Below are positions 1-9,947 of a stretch of DNA of 64,000 bases, in pieces. The position numbers and the translations under genes are program-made. Positions within the stretch are counted from its first letter, which is position 1; every line of letters starts with the position of its first letter. The stretch is taken from contig JAJEBF010000014.1 in assembly GCA_022824025.1 (NCBI GenBank), positions 62,001 to 126,000 on the forward strand, given 5' to 3'. The notes below the pieces were generated by a model that searched no databases, was not told the origin of the DNA, and was given only the letters and a program-made list of their open reading frames with translations. The DNA is from Caldilineaceae bacterium. GTDB taxonomy: Bacteria; Chloroflexota; Anaerolineae; Caldilineales; Caldilineaceae.

Positions 1-31
1 AATCGCGCCGCGTGAATCTCTTTCCGTTCAT
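1..31 (-). CDS. Start of a Tat-signal exported protein (cut by window edge)
   Basis: Only the first ten codons lie in the window. Reading leftward from an ATG at 31 they give MNGKRFTRRD. The pair of arginines followed by D, with basic residues before it, is how many twin-arginine signal peptides begin. An AGGAGA ribosome site at 39-44 sits seven bases before the ATG, which supports the start. The gene follows the DegT aminotransferase on the same strand. In comparable genomes such starts often belong to solute-binding proteins or oxidoreductases; nothing here decides between them. Confidence 0.55.
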   Translation of the reverse strand, partial: MNGKRFTRRD

Positions 32-140
32 CTTATCGTCTCCTGTACACTCGTGAGCCCTTCGCCGCGATCTGGCCAAGGTCTTCCTGAAACGAGAAAT
101 GATTTTCACGGCAATCACGTAACACGTTGTTCCCCTTTTC

Positions 141-150
141 ACCTCCTTTC
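141..150 (-). promoter_or_regulatory. Perfect Shine-Dalgarno-like element far from a start codon
   Basis: The minus strand reads GAAAGGAGGT, fully complementary to the usual 3' end of 16S rRNA. It lies about 110 bases before the ATG at 31. The nearest possible start is a GTG 15 bases downstream, which would give a 30-codon peptide ending in TAA just before that ATG. The same ten bases occur at 7581-7590 before the binding-protein gene. Confidence 0.4.
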
Positions 151-178
151 CATTCAGGTAGAAAAGCGCCCAATTCGT

Positions 179-1387
179 TCATCCCTCGCTGCGTATCCGC
201 TCGACCGCGGCCCACAGCGCAGCCGCCATGTACTCCTGCTCCTCTCCGGTCATGAGCGGATGCAAAGCCATGCAAAACAATCGCGCGCTGAGTTCGTCCG
301 AAATTGGGAGTTTCTGGCCCGCAGTCTGCCTGCGCAAGTACCCGGAATCCTCGTACACCGGCCGGTTGTACACACCGCAACCCACCCCGTACTCCTTCTC
401 CATCACTTGCAACAAGCGGTCGCGCTTCTCCCCCGCCCATCCCCGCGGGACCAGCATCGTATAGAGATAGTAGGTATGTTCATATCCCTCTGGTTCGTAG
501 GGCAGCGTCAATTCCGGGATGCCTTGCAACATCAGGTTCCGTCTCTTGGCCGCCTGCACACGCTGTGCCGTCATATCGTCCAAACGCCGCAGCTGCACCA
601 GGCCGACTGCTGCCTGCACCTTGGTCAGCTTGTAGTTCGTTCCCCATCCGTCGTGGGCTCCACCGAACTGCCGTATGCCCCGCAGCCGTCGCGCGGCTTC
701 CGCATCGTTCGTGGTGATCGCGCCGCCCTCGCCCAGTGTCGTCATCAACTTCATGGTGTGGAAACTGAAGACCGTCATCCACCCCTTGGCGCCTATCTTT
801 GTCCCCTTGTACCCGCCCGCGCCTGCACGCGCCGCGTCTCCAATCACCTTCAAAGGGCCGTGTTTGGGGTGGGGGCGGCGTTCAGCAAGCTCCAGCAACT
901 CATCCATCGGCGCTGAAAGCCCGTTCATGTGCACGGGGAAAATGGCCCGCGTGCGCGGCGTGATACGCCTCTCCACGTCCGCAGGGTCCATGTTAAATGT
1001 GCGTCGATCGACCTCACTCCAGACGACCTTGCCCCGCTGTCCAACCACCGCCATCGCCGCCGCTCGAAAGTTGATTGCCGGCACGATCACTTCATCCCCC
1101 GGCTCCAGGTCCAGGCACATGATGGCCATGTCCAGTCCAGTTCCTGCGCCGTTGATCGAAACTGCCTCACCTGCGCCGCAATACCGCGCAAAGGCTTCTT
1201 CAAAGTCAACGATTTCAGGGCAGATGAAACCGAACCCCACCGTGGTGGGGTCCATCGAGTCGCGAATTGCCTTGGTGGCCGCTTCGACCTCTTCCTCCGT
1301 ATACCACCCGCCCAACATCGGCTCTGCGGGCCAGTACCGCCCTGGCCGTCCCTGTGAAAGGATCTCCTTGCGGCGGTTCTCGTCCAT
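179..1387 (-). CDS. DegT/DnrJ/EryC1/StrS family PLP-dependent aminotransferase
   Basis: 402 residues, normal for the family that aminates keto-sugars or scyllo-inosose-type substrates using PLP. The internal-aldimine lysine is K213, in SFHTMKLMTTLGEGGA, followed by the usual GEGGA turn. D184 (GDAARA) corresponds to the conserved acid that contacts the PLP ring nitrogen. I chose the ATG at 1387 over a GTG eight codons earlier because GGGAGAAG at 1399-1406 is correctly spaced for the ATG and lies inside the longer reading. A minus-strand promoter at 1637-1665 precedes it. No nucleotide-sugar genes are adjacent, so the substrate could be a sugar, an inosose or another carbonyl compound. Confidence 0.9.
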   Translation of the reverse strand: MDENRRKEILSQGRPGRYWPAEPMLGGWYTEEEVEAATKAIRDSMDPTTVGFGFICPEIVDFEEAFARYCGAGEAVSINGAGTGLDMAIMCLDLEPGDEVIVPAINFRAAAMAVVGQRGKVVWSEVDRRTFNMDPADVERRITPRTRAIFPVHMNGLSAPMDELLELAERRPHPKHGPLKVIGDAARAGAGGYKGTKIGAKGWMTVFSFHTMKLMTTLGEGGAITTNDAEAARRLRGIRQFGGAHDGWGTNYKLTKVQAAVGLVQLRRLDDMTAQRVQAAKRRNLMLQGIPELTLPYEPEGYEHTYYLYTMLVPRGWAGEKRDRLLQVMEKEYGVGCGVYNRPVYEDSGYLRRQTAGQKLPISDELSARLFCMALHPLMTGEEQEYMAAALWAAVERIRSEG

Positions 1388-1636
1388 AGTTCGATTCTCT
1401 TCTCCCTGCACTGGTCACCACTGATATCTACGCCGCGTATCCGGATTCCCACTGAGTCGTGTGAACGCCCTGTTGGTCCTAAGCGAACGAGCCTGAAGCC
1501 CTCGGCTGCCAATCGCAATTCAGTGCCGCATCAGCGCCCAGACGACCCGGGGCAACGTCACAGGACTGGTACAATCTCCAAAAGCGAAGCAACCTGCCTC
1601 CACTGCAAGTGTCACCCTCAAACGACTGGTGGGGAA

Positions 1637-1665
1637 ATTATAGTATATCCTTTTTTCGGACGCAA
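1637..1665 (-). promoter_or_regulatory. Sigma-70-type promoter for the DegT gene
   Basis: On the minus strand TTGCGT (1660-1665) and TATAAT (1637-1642) are separated by 17 bases, and the spacer is AT-rich against a GC-rich background. It points at the aminotransferase, whose ATG is about 250 bases downstream, so the leader would be long. Confidence 0.6.
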
Positions 1666-1822
1666 GGCCCTGAATTTCGAACCTGCAGTCCCGCGCCGCG
1701 GTAGTCAGGATGAGCCTACTGCAGGCCTCTTCGTGGATCCCCAGATGCAGCCAGTAACCTGTGCCCGTATTGCCCCGTCCGCTTCATCGTTGCCCCGCGG
1801 CAAGTACCCCGCGCCGCCCACT

Positions 1823-1850
1823 GTAGGGGCGATCCTTGTGGGCGCCCTCC
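1823..1850. repeat. GTAGGGGCG...GCGCCC hairpin repeat, single copy here
   Basis: The stretch starting TGTAGGGGCGATCC and ending GGGCGCCCT can fold with GGGCG pairing to CGCCC. It resembles the short GTAGGGGCG hairpin repeats scattered between genes in several bacterial phyla. Only one copy is visible in this window, so membership of a dispersed family is from general knowledge, not shown here. Confidence 0.35.
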
Positions 1851-2020
1851 CCGTCGCTGCCTCATTTACCTGCCCCACGGCGCGTCCCCGTCCTGCCTCC
1901 TACCATCCACAATCCACAGCAGTTCCCCACCTCCTTCCAGATCCCGCCGCCCGCCCCCCCAATCGCCGTCCAGACTACATCGCCCACGTTGGTCCGAAAT
2001 CCCCCTCCGAATCAGCGCGT

Positions 2021-2048
2021 TTGACAATCCGCCATTCTTCCCTATAAT
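2021..2048 (+). promoter_or_regulatory. Strong sigma-70-type promoter for the propeller/transporter operon
   Basis: Consensus TTGACA (2021-2026) and consensus TATAAT (2043-2048) are 16 bases apart. The predicted transcription start is near 2055, some 70 bases before the proposed GTG of the first gene. It is the best promoter match in the window. Confidence 0.75.
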
Positions 2049-2122
2049 TCTGACACTGACTGCCCAAACAGTCGGCCGCAGTCCCCAGACTCTGCTTGCG
2101 CCCTTCCACGAGAGCCGCCTCC

Positions 2123-3103
2123 GTGCCCTCTGTCCGAGTAAACTCTGTACGCCAACTGATCAATGACGGCATGCACAACGCCTTCACCGACCTGTGCCGT
2201 TTTCGTGATCGCCTCTATCTGACTTACCGAAGCTGCCCCGACGGCCACATGCTCTTTACCTCGTCGCGCATCGTCGTCATGTCAAGCGACGACGGCATGG
2301 AATGGCAGCCGGTACACGCCTTCAACGTCGCCAACCGCGACGTTCGCGACCCGCACTTTCTCGTCTTTGACGGCAAACTCTTCGTGTACTCCGGGACCTG
2401 GTGGGTAAACACCGACAGTTCCGAGGATAGGAATGTCAACGATCATCTTGGTTTCTGCGTCTGGAGCAGTGACGGCGAAGAGTGGCACGGCCCGCGCATG
2501 TTGGACGGCACCCACGGCCATTACATCTGGCGGGCTGCCGCGCATAATGGCACGGCCTATCTCAACGGACGCCGTATCCGCAACTTCGACGTGCTTGCCC
2601 GTCGCGACGAGCCGCCCCAATGGATGGAGTCCTGGCTGCTGCACAGCCGGGACGGACTGGCCTGGACGCCGCTAAGCCTGATTCAACCCGCCTACGGCGA
2701 TGAGACCGCCCTGCTCTTCGAACAAGACGACGGCCTGCTGGCCCTTGCCCGCGCCGGAGGCCGGCCCGCCCAGCTCTGCCGCGCGCGCCCGCCCTATACC
2801 GAGTGGACCTGCGCCGAGCTGGACCGCCACATCGGCGGCCCCCTTCTGACCCGCTGGGGCGGCGTGACCCTGGTCGGCGGTCGCAAACATACCGAAGACG
2901 GGCCGGTCACTGCCCTGTACGAGCTGGCTGACGACCAGCTGAACGAGATCGCCATCCTGCCCAGCGGCGGAGACAACTCATATCCCGGTTTCGTCGCACT
3001 GGGCCCGGACCGAGCTCTGCTCTCCTACTATTCGAGCCACGAGGGCAGCGGCACAGGCCTGGCGCCCTCGTCAATCTACCTGGCTGCACTGCAAAAGATC
3101 TGA
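2123..3103 (+). CDS. Sialidase-like (BNR/Asp-box) beta-propeller protein
   Basis: About 326 residues with the alternation of short beta segments and loops typical of the sialidase/exo-alpha fold. Asp-box-like turns are visible: SSDDGMEWQP, SSDGEEWHGP and SRDGLAWTP, each S-x-D-G-x-x-W. No signal peptide is evident, so it is probably cytoplasmic. It opens the operon and its stop is 19 bases before the first permease, which suggests it works on an imported glycoside. I took GTG at 2123; a TTG at 2096 and an ATG at 2171 are possible and none has a good ribosome site. A catalytic glycosidase role is not proven, because sialidase arginines cannot be placed with confidence. Confidence 0.75.
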   Translation: MPSVRVNSVRQLINDGMHNAFTDLCRFRDRLYLTYRSCPDGHMLFTSSRIVVMSSDDGMEWQPVHAFNVANRDVRDPHFLVFDGKLFVYSGTWWVNTDSSEDRNVNDHLGFCVWSSDGEEWHGPRMLDGTHGHYIWRAAAHNGTAYLNGRRIRNFDVLARRDEPPQWMESWLLHSRDGLAWTPLSLIQPAYGDETALLFEQDDGLLALARAGGRPAQLCRARPPYTEWTCAELDRHIGGPLLTRWGGVTLVGGRKHTEDGPVTALYELADDQLNEIAILPSGGDNSYPGFVALGPDRALLSYYSSHEGSGTGLAPSSIYLAALQKI

Positions 3104-3122
3104 TACCCGGTCAATCGCCAAC

Positions 3123-4109
3123 ATGTGGTCATTCATTCTCCGCCGTATCCTGCTGATGGTCCCCACGCTGATGGTGGTCTCCGTCATCTCCTTTGCCATA
3201 ATAGAGGCGCCACCGGGCGATTTCATGGACGCCTACGTGAACCAGCTGTTGCAGCAGCAGGAGGCAGTCGACCCGGCCGAAATCGAATCCCTGCGCAAGC
3301 GGTACGGCCTGGACGCGCCCACTTATGTCCGCTACTTCCGCTGGCTTGGCAATATCCTTCAGGGCAACCTCGGCCGCTCGCTTGAATGGAACCAGCCCGT
3401 CAGCAAACTGATCGCCGACCGTCTGCCCTGGAGTATGGCCATCTCTGTCGCTTCCTTCCTGCTTGCCTACGCGCTGGCCATCCCGATCGGCCTCTACTCC
3501 GCCACGCGCCAGTATTCCATCGGCGACTATCTGTTCACCCTGATTGGATTTGTCGGCCTGGCCACGCCCAATTTTCTGCTCGCGCTCCTGATCCTCTGGT
3601 ACTATTTCGTCGCGACCGGCAATGTCGCGGTCGGCCTCTTTTCAGACGAATACCTGGTCGCGCCCTGGAGCTTAGCCAAATTCATCGATCTCCTGAAACA
3701 TCTCTGGCTGCCCGCGCTAGTCGTCGGCACAGCCGGCACAGCCGGCCTGATTCGCGTGATGCGCGCCAACCTCCTGGACGAACTCGAGCGTCCTTACGTC
3801 ATGGTGGCCCGTTCCAAAGGGCTTTCCGAGGGCAAGCTTCTCGTCAAATATCCCTTCCGCATCGCCATGAATCCGGTCGCCAGCACCATCGGCTGGACGC
3901 TGCCCACACTGGTCAACGGCGAGCTTCTCGCCTCTCTCGTTCTGGGTCTGCCGACGGTCGCGCCTCTCTTCGTTGGCGCGCTCCTCAACCAGGACATGTT
4001 CCTGGCCGGAAGTGTGGTCATGATTCTGAGTACGCTTACTTTGGTCGGCACGCTGCTCTCCGATATCGTGCTGGCATGGCTCGACCCGCGCATTCGCGGC
4101 GCCATCTGA
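3123..4109 (+). CDS. ABC transporter permease, DppB/OppB type
   Basis: 328 residues, the usual length of the first inner-membrane permease of dipeptide/oligopeptide/nickel-type importers (some members carry oligosaccharides). It has the classical N-terminal membrane helix beginning MWSFILRRILLMVP, a periplasmic segment, then a transmembrane block with the EAA-type coupling loop around YVMVARSKGLSEGKLLVKYPF that docks on the ATPases. The C-terminus DIVLAWLDPRIR is family-typical. It is followed after 71 bases by its DppC-type partner. The substrate cannot be read from the permease; a glycan-related cargo is suggested by the upstream propeller. Confidence 0.93.
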   Translation: MWSFILRRILLMVPTLMVVSVISFAIIEAPPGDFMDAYVNQLLQQQEAVDPAEIESLRKRYGLDAPTYVRYFRWLGNILQGNLGRSLEWNQPVSKLIADRLPWSMAISVASFLLAYALAIPIGLYSATRQYSIGDYLFTLIGFVGLATPNFLLALLILWYYFVATGNVAVGLFSDEYLVAPWSLAKFIDLLKHLWLPALVVGTAGTAGLIRVMRANLLDELERPYVMVARSKGLSEGKLLVKYPFRIAMNPVASTIGWTLPTLVNGELLASLVLGLPTVAPLFVGALLNQDMFLAGSVVMILSTLTLVGTLLSDIVLAWLDPRIRGAI

Positions 4110-4180
4110 GAACTGATTTGAACGGAGCGCGCCTCTCCAACCGACGGTGAGCGCCGCCCTGAGAGACTGGTAAATCTGCT

Positions 4181-5320
4181 ATGACCGCAATCGAAGAAAG
4201 AGTCCAGCCGGGCAATGCCACGCTGAACGCCGAAGAAGAAGACCTTTCGGTTGCAACCCAATGGCAACTGATCCGCTGGAAATTCGTGCGGCACAAAGTC
4301 GCTGTCATCTCCCTGGTCGTAATCGCGATCTTCTACCTGTTCGCCGCCTTTGCCGAGTTTCTCTCACCTTACGACCCGGCCAACCACGACACCGATTACA
4401 TGTTCATGCCGCCGCAAAGGCTTCGTTTCTTTGACGAAGGGAAATTCCAGCTGCGCCCCTTTGTTTACGGCATGACCTCCAAAATGGACGAAAATACCTT
4501 CAGGACAACCTGGGAACTGGATAAAACGCAGAAATACCCTGTCAAGCTGTTCGTGCGCGGCGACCCCTATGAGCTGTGGGGCCTCTTCGAAGGCAACCTT
4601 CACCTGGTCGGCGTTGACGAAGGCACCCTCTTCCTCATCGGAACCGACAAAATGGGCCGCGACCTGCTCTCCCGCATCATCTTCGGCGGACGCATCTCGC
4701 TCTCCGTCGGCCTGCTTGGCATCGCCATCAGCTTCGTGATCGGCGTCATCATGGGGGGCGTCTCCGGTTACTTTGGCGGTGTCACCGACCTGGTCATCCA
4801 GCGCATCATCGAGTTCCTGCGCTCTATTCCCACCCTCCCCCTCTGGATGGCCCTGAGCGTGGCCCTGCCCCCAACCTGGACAGTCGTGCAAATCTACTTC
4901 GGCATCGTTGTCATCCTTTCGCTCGTCGGCTGGACAGGCCTGGCCCGCGTCGTGCGCGGCAAATTCATGTCCCTGCGCGAGGAGGAATACGTCATGGCCG
5001 CCCAGCTCAACGGCTCCAACGAGGCGCGCGTCATCTTCAAACACATGCTGCCCTCCTTCACCAGCCACATTATCGCTTCGCTCACGCTCAGCGTCCCGGG
5101 CATGATTCTGGGCGAGACCGCCCTCAGCTTCATCGGCCTGGGTTTGCAGAATCCCGCCATCAGCTGGGGCGTCCTTCTCAAGGACGCGCAGCGAATTATC
5201 GTTCTTGCCGACTCGCCCTGGCTCCTGTCTCCGGGGCTGTTCGTCATCATCGCCATACTCTGTTTCAACTTCGTCGGCGACGGGCTCCGTGACGCCGCCG
5301 ATCCCTATTCGTCAATCTAG
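4181..5320 (+). CDS. ABC transporter permease, DppC/OppC type, with enlarged external domain
   Basis: 379 residues, longer than the roughly 300 usual for DppC/OppC. The N-terminal OppC_N helix (about residues 40-70, ending in the LSPYDPANHD signature) is followed by about 80 extra residues before the conserved GTDKMGRDLLSRIIFGGR motif. The extra part is predicted to lie outside the membrane and could contact the long binding protein encoded downstream. The EAA coupling loop (EEEYVMAAQLNGSNEARVIF) is intact and the C-terminus GDGLRDAADP is typical. It pairs with the DppB-type permease upstream and the two ATPases downstream. Confidence 0.93.
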   Translation: MTAIEERVQPGNATLNAEEEDLSVATQWQLIRWKFVRHKVAVISLVVIAIFYLFAAFAEFLSPYDPANHDTDYMFMPPQRLRFFDEGKFQLRPFVYGMTSKMDENTFRTTWELDKTQKYPVKLFVRGDPYELWGLFEGNLHLVGVDEGTLFLIGTDKMGRDLLSRIIFGGRISLSVGLLGIAISFVIGVIMGGVSGYFGGVTDLVIQRIIEFLRSIPTLPLWMALSVALPPTWTVVQIYFGIVVILSLVGWTGLARVVRGKFMSLREEEYVMAAQLNGSNEARVIFKHMLPSFTSHIIASLTLSVPGMILGETALSFIGLGLQNPAISWGVLLKDAQRIIVLADSPWLLSPGLFVIIAILCFNFVGDGLRDAADPYSSI

Positions 5321-5340
5321 GCCGCCCGCGAAACCGTCCC

Positions 5341-6342
5341 ATGTCCCAGACACCGCTCCTGCTCAGCGTAGACAACCTGGCCACGCACTTCTTCTCCCAG
5401 GAGGGCATCCTCGAGGCCGTCGACGGCGTTTCTTTCGATATACATGCCGGCGAGGCGCTCGGCATCGCCGGCGAAAGCGGCTGCGGTAAAAGCGTTACCG
5501 CCCAGTCCATCCTGCGCATCGTTCCAAAGAACGGCAAAATCGTCACCGGCGCCATCAATCTCTTCCAGAACGGCGACTCTGTCGATCTTGTGCAACTGGA
5601 TGACCGAGGCCAGCAGATCCGCCAAATCCGCGGCGGTGAAATCGCCATGGTCTTCCAGGAGCCGATGGCCGCATTCAGCATGGTCTACACCATTGGCAAT
5701 CAGATTACCGAGGTCATCCGCCTCCACCAGGAATGCAGCCAGAACGAGGCGCGCGAGCGCGCCGTCGAAATGCTGCGCAGAGTGGGAATGCCCCAGCCCG
5801 AGCAGACCATCGACGCCTACCCGTTCGCCCTCAGCGGCGGCATGCGCCAGCGGGCCATGATCGCCATGGCCCTTTCCTGCCATCCCGCGCTTCTCATCGC
5901 CGACGAACCCACCACCGCAGTCGACGTGACCATCCAGGCCCAGGTATTGGAGCTGATGAAAGACCTGCAACGCGACATGGGCATGGCGCTGATCGTCATC
6001 ACCCACGACCTGGCCGTCATCTCCGAACTGTGCGATCGCGTGATGATCATGTATCTGGGCAAAGATGTGGAAAGCGCGCCCGCCGATGTCATCTTCCGCG
6101 ACCCCAAACATCCCTACACCGTGGGCCTGCTCCGCTCGGTTCCGGAGCTCGGCGAAGGCCACACACAGGAGCTTGACCCCATCTCCGGCTCAGTGCCCAG
6201 CCCCTACCGGCGGCCCACCGGCTGCCCATTCCATCCACGCTGCCCGGAGTTCATTCCCGATGTCTGCGATGTCGACCTGCCGCCCCAAATCGAGCTTGCC
6301 GGTGGGCATCGCGTTCGCTGCCATCTCTATGTCCAGGACTGA
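5341..6342 (+). CDS. ABC transporter ATP-binding protein, DppD/OppD type
   Basis: 333 residues with a complete nucleotide-binding domain: Walker A GESGCGKS near residue 45, the signature LSGGMRQR, Walker [15 protein letters not shown], and the H-loop histidine in VITHDLAV. The C-terminal extension with GCPFHPRCP is the oligopeptide/dipeptide-transporter domain that distinguishes this family. It starts 20 bases after the DppC-type permease and ends 4 bases before its DppF-type partner; the two would form the heterodimeric ATPase of the importer. Confidence 0.95.
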   Translation: MSQTPLLLSVDNLATHFFSQEGILEAVDGVSFDIHAGEALGIAGESGCGKSVTAQSILRIVPKNGKIVTGAINLFQNGDSVDLVQLDDRGQQIRQIRGGEIAMVFQEPMAAFSMVYTIGNQITEVIRLHQECSQNEARERAVEMLRRVGMPQPEQTIDAYPFALSGGMRQRAMIAMALSCHPALLIADEPTTAVDVTIQAQVLELMKDLQRDMGMALIVITHDLAVISELCDRVMIMYLGKDVESAPADVIFRDPKHPYTVGLLRSVPELGEGHTQELDPISGSVPSPYRRPTGCPFHPRCPEFIPDVCDVDLPPQIELAGGHRVRCHLYVQD

Positions 6343-6346
6343 GAAC

Positions 6347-7492
<1,146 letters not shown>

Positions 7493-7580
7493 GCTCTTCC
7501 AGCTTCTTTGCCAGTATCAGCCAGGGCCCTGCGCCCAAACTGTTTCAGTTCACAACCAGGTACAGCCTTCACTGAACGCC

Positions 7581-7590
7581 GAAAGGAGGT
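7581..7590 (+). promoter_or_regulatory. Perfect Shine-Dalgarno-like element in the binding-protein leader
   Basis: GAAAGGAGGT is exactly complementary to the typical anti-Shine-Dalgarno end of 16S rRNA but is 62 bases before the start I prefer (GTG 7653), which has its own AGAGGAG. An in-frame TTG at 7605, 14 bases after the element, would add a poor N-terminus. The same ten bases occur at 141-150 on the minus strand. Confidence 0.4.
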
Positions 7591-7652
7591 GCGTTTCTCT
7601 CATATTGGCCAGTTCTCGTAACCGTGCAGTGCAAAATCAGAGGAGCAAAACT

Positions 7653-9782
7653 GTGGATCCACGTAAACTGTTTGTACATCGACGCGGCAAGGCCACCCGT
7701 GCAAGGATGGCCAGGAGCGCTTCCAGGATTGTGCCAATCCTGATCATTCTTTCCCTCCTGTTGGCGGCCTGCGGCTCCGCTGACGCGCCCGCCGCCAGCG
7801 AAGATGCCGAACCTGCCGCCCAGGAATCCGCGCCCGCTGCGGACGAGTCCTCCTCAGAAGCGGCCGCGATCACCGGCCCCGTTCTGACCGACCCGCCCGC
7901 CGGAGCAGGCGAACGCGAAGTCCAGAGCGAAGTCTATAACACGCCGGCTGACGCCGGGGGCATCGAATCCTACCAGGAAGCCCCAATGCTGGCCGAGATG
8001 GTCGCCAGCGGCGCACTGCCGCCAGTCGAAGAACGGCTCCCGATCAATCCCATCGTCATCAAGCCCGAAGAAGCTGTCGGCAAGTTCGGCGGCGAGTTGC
8101 GCAAAACCGTCAGCGGCCAGCGGGCTATGGGCGAAATGGGCTGGTGGGTCGATGAGCCGCTCACGCTACACAATCCCAAAGGCGTGATCGTTCCCAACGT
8201 GGCCGAAAGCTGGGCCTGGAACGATGACCACACCGAGCTCACCATCAACCTGCGCAAGGGCATCAAGTGGAGTGACGGCGAACCTTTCACCGCCAACGAC
8301 GTTCTGTTCTGGTGGGATGATATCATCCTCAACGAGGACCTGACACCCTCGCCCTCCACCCTGCTCAGCCGCGGCGGAGAAATGGCCCAGGTCGCCATGA
8401 TTGACGACTTCACCGTACAGTTCTCCTTCGCCGAGCCCTATGCGCTCTTCCCAACCTACCTCGGTAGTTGGGGCGGACCGCGTCGCGGGCCCACGACAAG
8501 CCCCAAACACTACCTCTCCCAGTTCCATCCCGACTACGTCGACCAGTCCGAAATCGAAGCCATGATGAGCGATGGCGGCTTCGACAACTGGATGGACCTC
8601 TTCGGGCAGAAAAACAACTCGGTCAACGCCGAGAAACCGAGCCTGGCAGCCTGGCTCCCGACCACCGTGCCGCCCAATCCGGTCGAGGTTTACGTCCGCA
8701 ACCCCTACTTCTGGAAAGTGGACACGGCTGGCAATCAGCTGCCCTATATCGACGAGGTCCATGAAATCCGCGTCGCCGACGCCGAAGCCGCGTTGCTCAA
8801 GACCATCGCCGGTGAACTCGACTTCGTGCGCGGGCTGGGCACCGCCAATATCCCAGTTCTCTCCGAAAACCGGGAGTCTGGCGACTTCCGGTTTGCCTAT
8901 GCAAACTGGATGCCCAACTCCTACGGCAATATCATGTTCAACTACACGACCGAGGATGAGGACAAGCACCAGCTCTACAACGACAAGAACTTCCGCCGCG
9001 CCCTATCCGTCGCGATCGACCGCGAAGAGATTATCAAGTTGATCTACAAGGGCGGCGTATTCGCCTCACAGATCGCGCCCCTGCGCGGGCCTCCCTATCA
9101 CGGCGAAGACGAGCTCTTCCAGTCCTGGACCCAGTTCGACCCCGACATGGCCAACCAGATGCTGGATGACCTCGGCCTCACCGAACGCGACGATCAGGGC
9201 TTCCGCCTTGGACCGAGCGGCAACGAGCTGCTCATCATCATCTCGGCCACAACGGCCTGGCCTTCCGAAACGCCAGAACTGATGGAACTGGTCAAAGGGT
9301 ACTGGGCAGAGGTCGGCATCAACGCCACCGTGACCCCCGAGGCGGGTCAGCTCTGGGGCACGCGCCACAACACCGGCGAGCACGACGTGTCCGCACGCGG
9401 CGGCCACTTCGGCGGCGGCCCCGTCCATCCGACTCTGAACTCCAATACCTTCGCGATGCGCGGCTGGCAGTGGGCGCCCGACTGGGCTGCCTGGCTCGAT
9501 ACCAACGGCGAGCAGGGCGCGGAGCCGCCGGAAGATGTGAAGCGGCTGCGTGTGCTGCGCGACCAGATCCTCGGCGAACCCGACGAGGATACGCGCAACG
9601 CTCTCATGCGGGAAGTCTTCGAAATCCACATGGACAACATCTGGTCGATCGGCCTCGTGGTCGACGATCCCAAGTTCGGCCAGCTGACCAACGTGCATAA
9701 CCGCCTGCGCAATGTGGTAACATGGTCGATCTCCGGTGAATGGACACCGACCATCCCGGCGCAGTGGTTTATCAATGAATAG
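7653..9782 (+). CDS. Extracellular solute-binding lipoprotein, family 5 (oligopeptide/oligosaccharide ABC importer)
   Basis: 709 residues, well above the 500-600 typical for family-5 binding proteins. The N-terminus is a positively charged stretch, a hydrophobic segment (IVPILIILSLLL) and the lipobox LLAAC, so the mature protein is lipid-anchored. An Ala/Glu/Pro-rich linker follows. The family-5 core is visible in VAESWAWNDDHTELTINLRKG and DGEPFTANDVLFWWDD, then FRRALSVAIDREEII. I chose GTG 7653 because AGAGGAG lies 8 bases upstream; an ATG at 7707 is the alternative. It closes the transporter operon and is followed by a strong palindrome. Ligand unknown. Confidence 0.92.
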   Translation: MDPRKLFVHRRGKATRARMARSASRIVPILIILSLLLAACGSADAPAASEDAEPAAQESAPAADESSSEAAAITGPVLTDPPAGAGEREVQSEVYNTPADAGGIESYQEAPMLAEMVASGALPPVEERLPINPIVIKPEEAVGKFGGELRKTVSGQRAMGEMGWWVDEPLTLHNPKGVIVPNVAESWAWNDDHTELTINLRKGIKWSDGEPFTANDVLFWWDDIILNEDLTPSPSTLLSRGGEMAQVAMIDDFTVQFSFAEPYALFPTYLGSWGGPRRGPTTSPKHYLSQFHPDYVDQSEIEAMMSDGGFDNWMDLFGQKNNSVNAEKPSLAAWLPTTVPPNPVEVYVRNPYFWKVDTAGNQLPYIDEVHEIRVADAEAALLKTIAGELDFVRGLGTANIPVLSENRESGDFRFAYANWMPNSYGNIMFNYTTEDEDKHQLYNDKNFRRALSVAIDREEIIKLIYKGGVFASQIAPLRGPPYHGEDELFQSWTQFDPDMANQMLDDLGLTERDDQGFRLGPSGNELLIIISATTAWPSETPELMELVKGYWAEVGINATVTPEAGQLWGTRHNTGEHDVSARGGHFGGGPVHPTLNSNTFAMRGWQWAPDWAAWLDTNGEQGAEPPEDVKRLRVLRDQILGEPDEDTRNALMREVFEIHMDNIWSIGLVVDDPKFGQLTNVHNRLRNVVTWSISGEWTPTIPAQWFINE

Positions 9783-9878
9783 ACTGAACAGACCGCCGCG
9801 GCGAACGAAACGGCCGGCTCTTCTCACCATCTGAGCGGATCTGGATTCTCTCCGCCCTGGCGGCGTAAGAACAAAAAG

Positions 9879-9910
9879 AGACAGCGAGGCCGGCGCCGGC
9901 CTCGCTGTCT
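9879..9910. terminator. Perfect 32-bp palindrome, probable bidirectional terminator
   Basis: A 16-base arm starting AGACAGCGAGG is followed directly by its exact reverse complement with no loop. An A-rich run (9872-9877) precedes it and a short TTC follows. As RNA it would form a very stable hairpin between the binding-protein gene and the class IV aminotransferase. The T run is short, so efficient intrinsic termination to the right is uncertain. Confidence 0.6.
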
Positions 9911-9947
9911 TCAATCTGGCGCCAAACGCAATTCAGGAGTGGGACCT

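Larger units (their letters stand above)
1412..2020. other. Divergent intergenic region without a convincing gene
   Basis: About 600 bases separate the DegT gene and the propeller/transporter operon. An open frame on the plus strand (1523-2047) has no ribosome site and a composition unlike a protein. The region holds a promoter for each direction (1637-1665 minus; 2021-2048 plus, at its right edge) and a GTAGGGGCG-type hairpin at 1823-1850. I see nothing else. Confidence 0.6.

Noticed and set aside
1523-2047. A 174-codon plus-strand frame in the divergent region.
   Set aside because: Pro/Ser/Arg-rich low-quality translation, no ribosome site, and it overlaps the promoter at 2021-2048.
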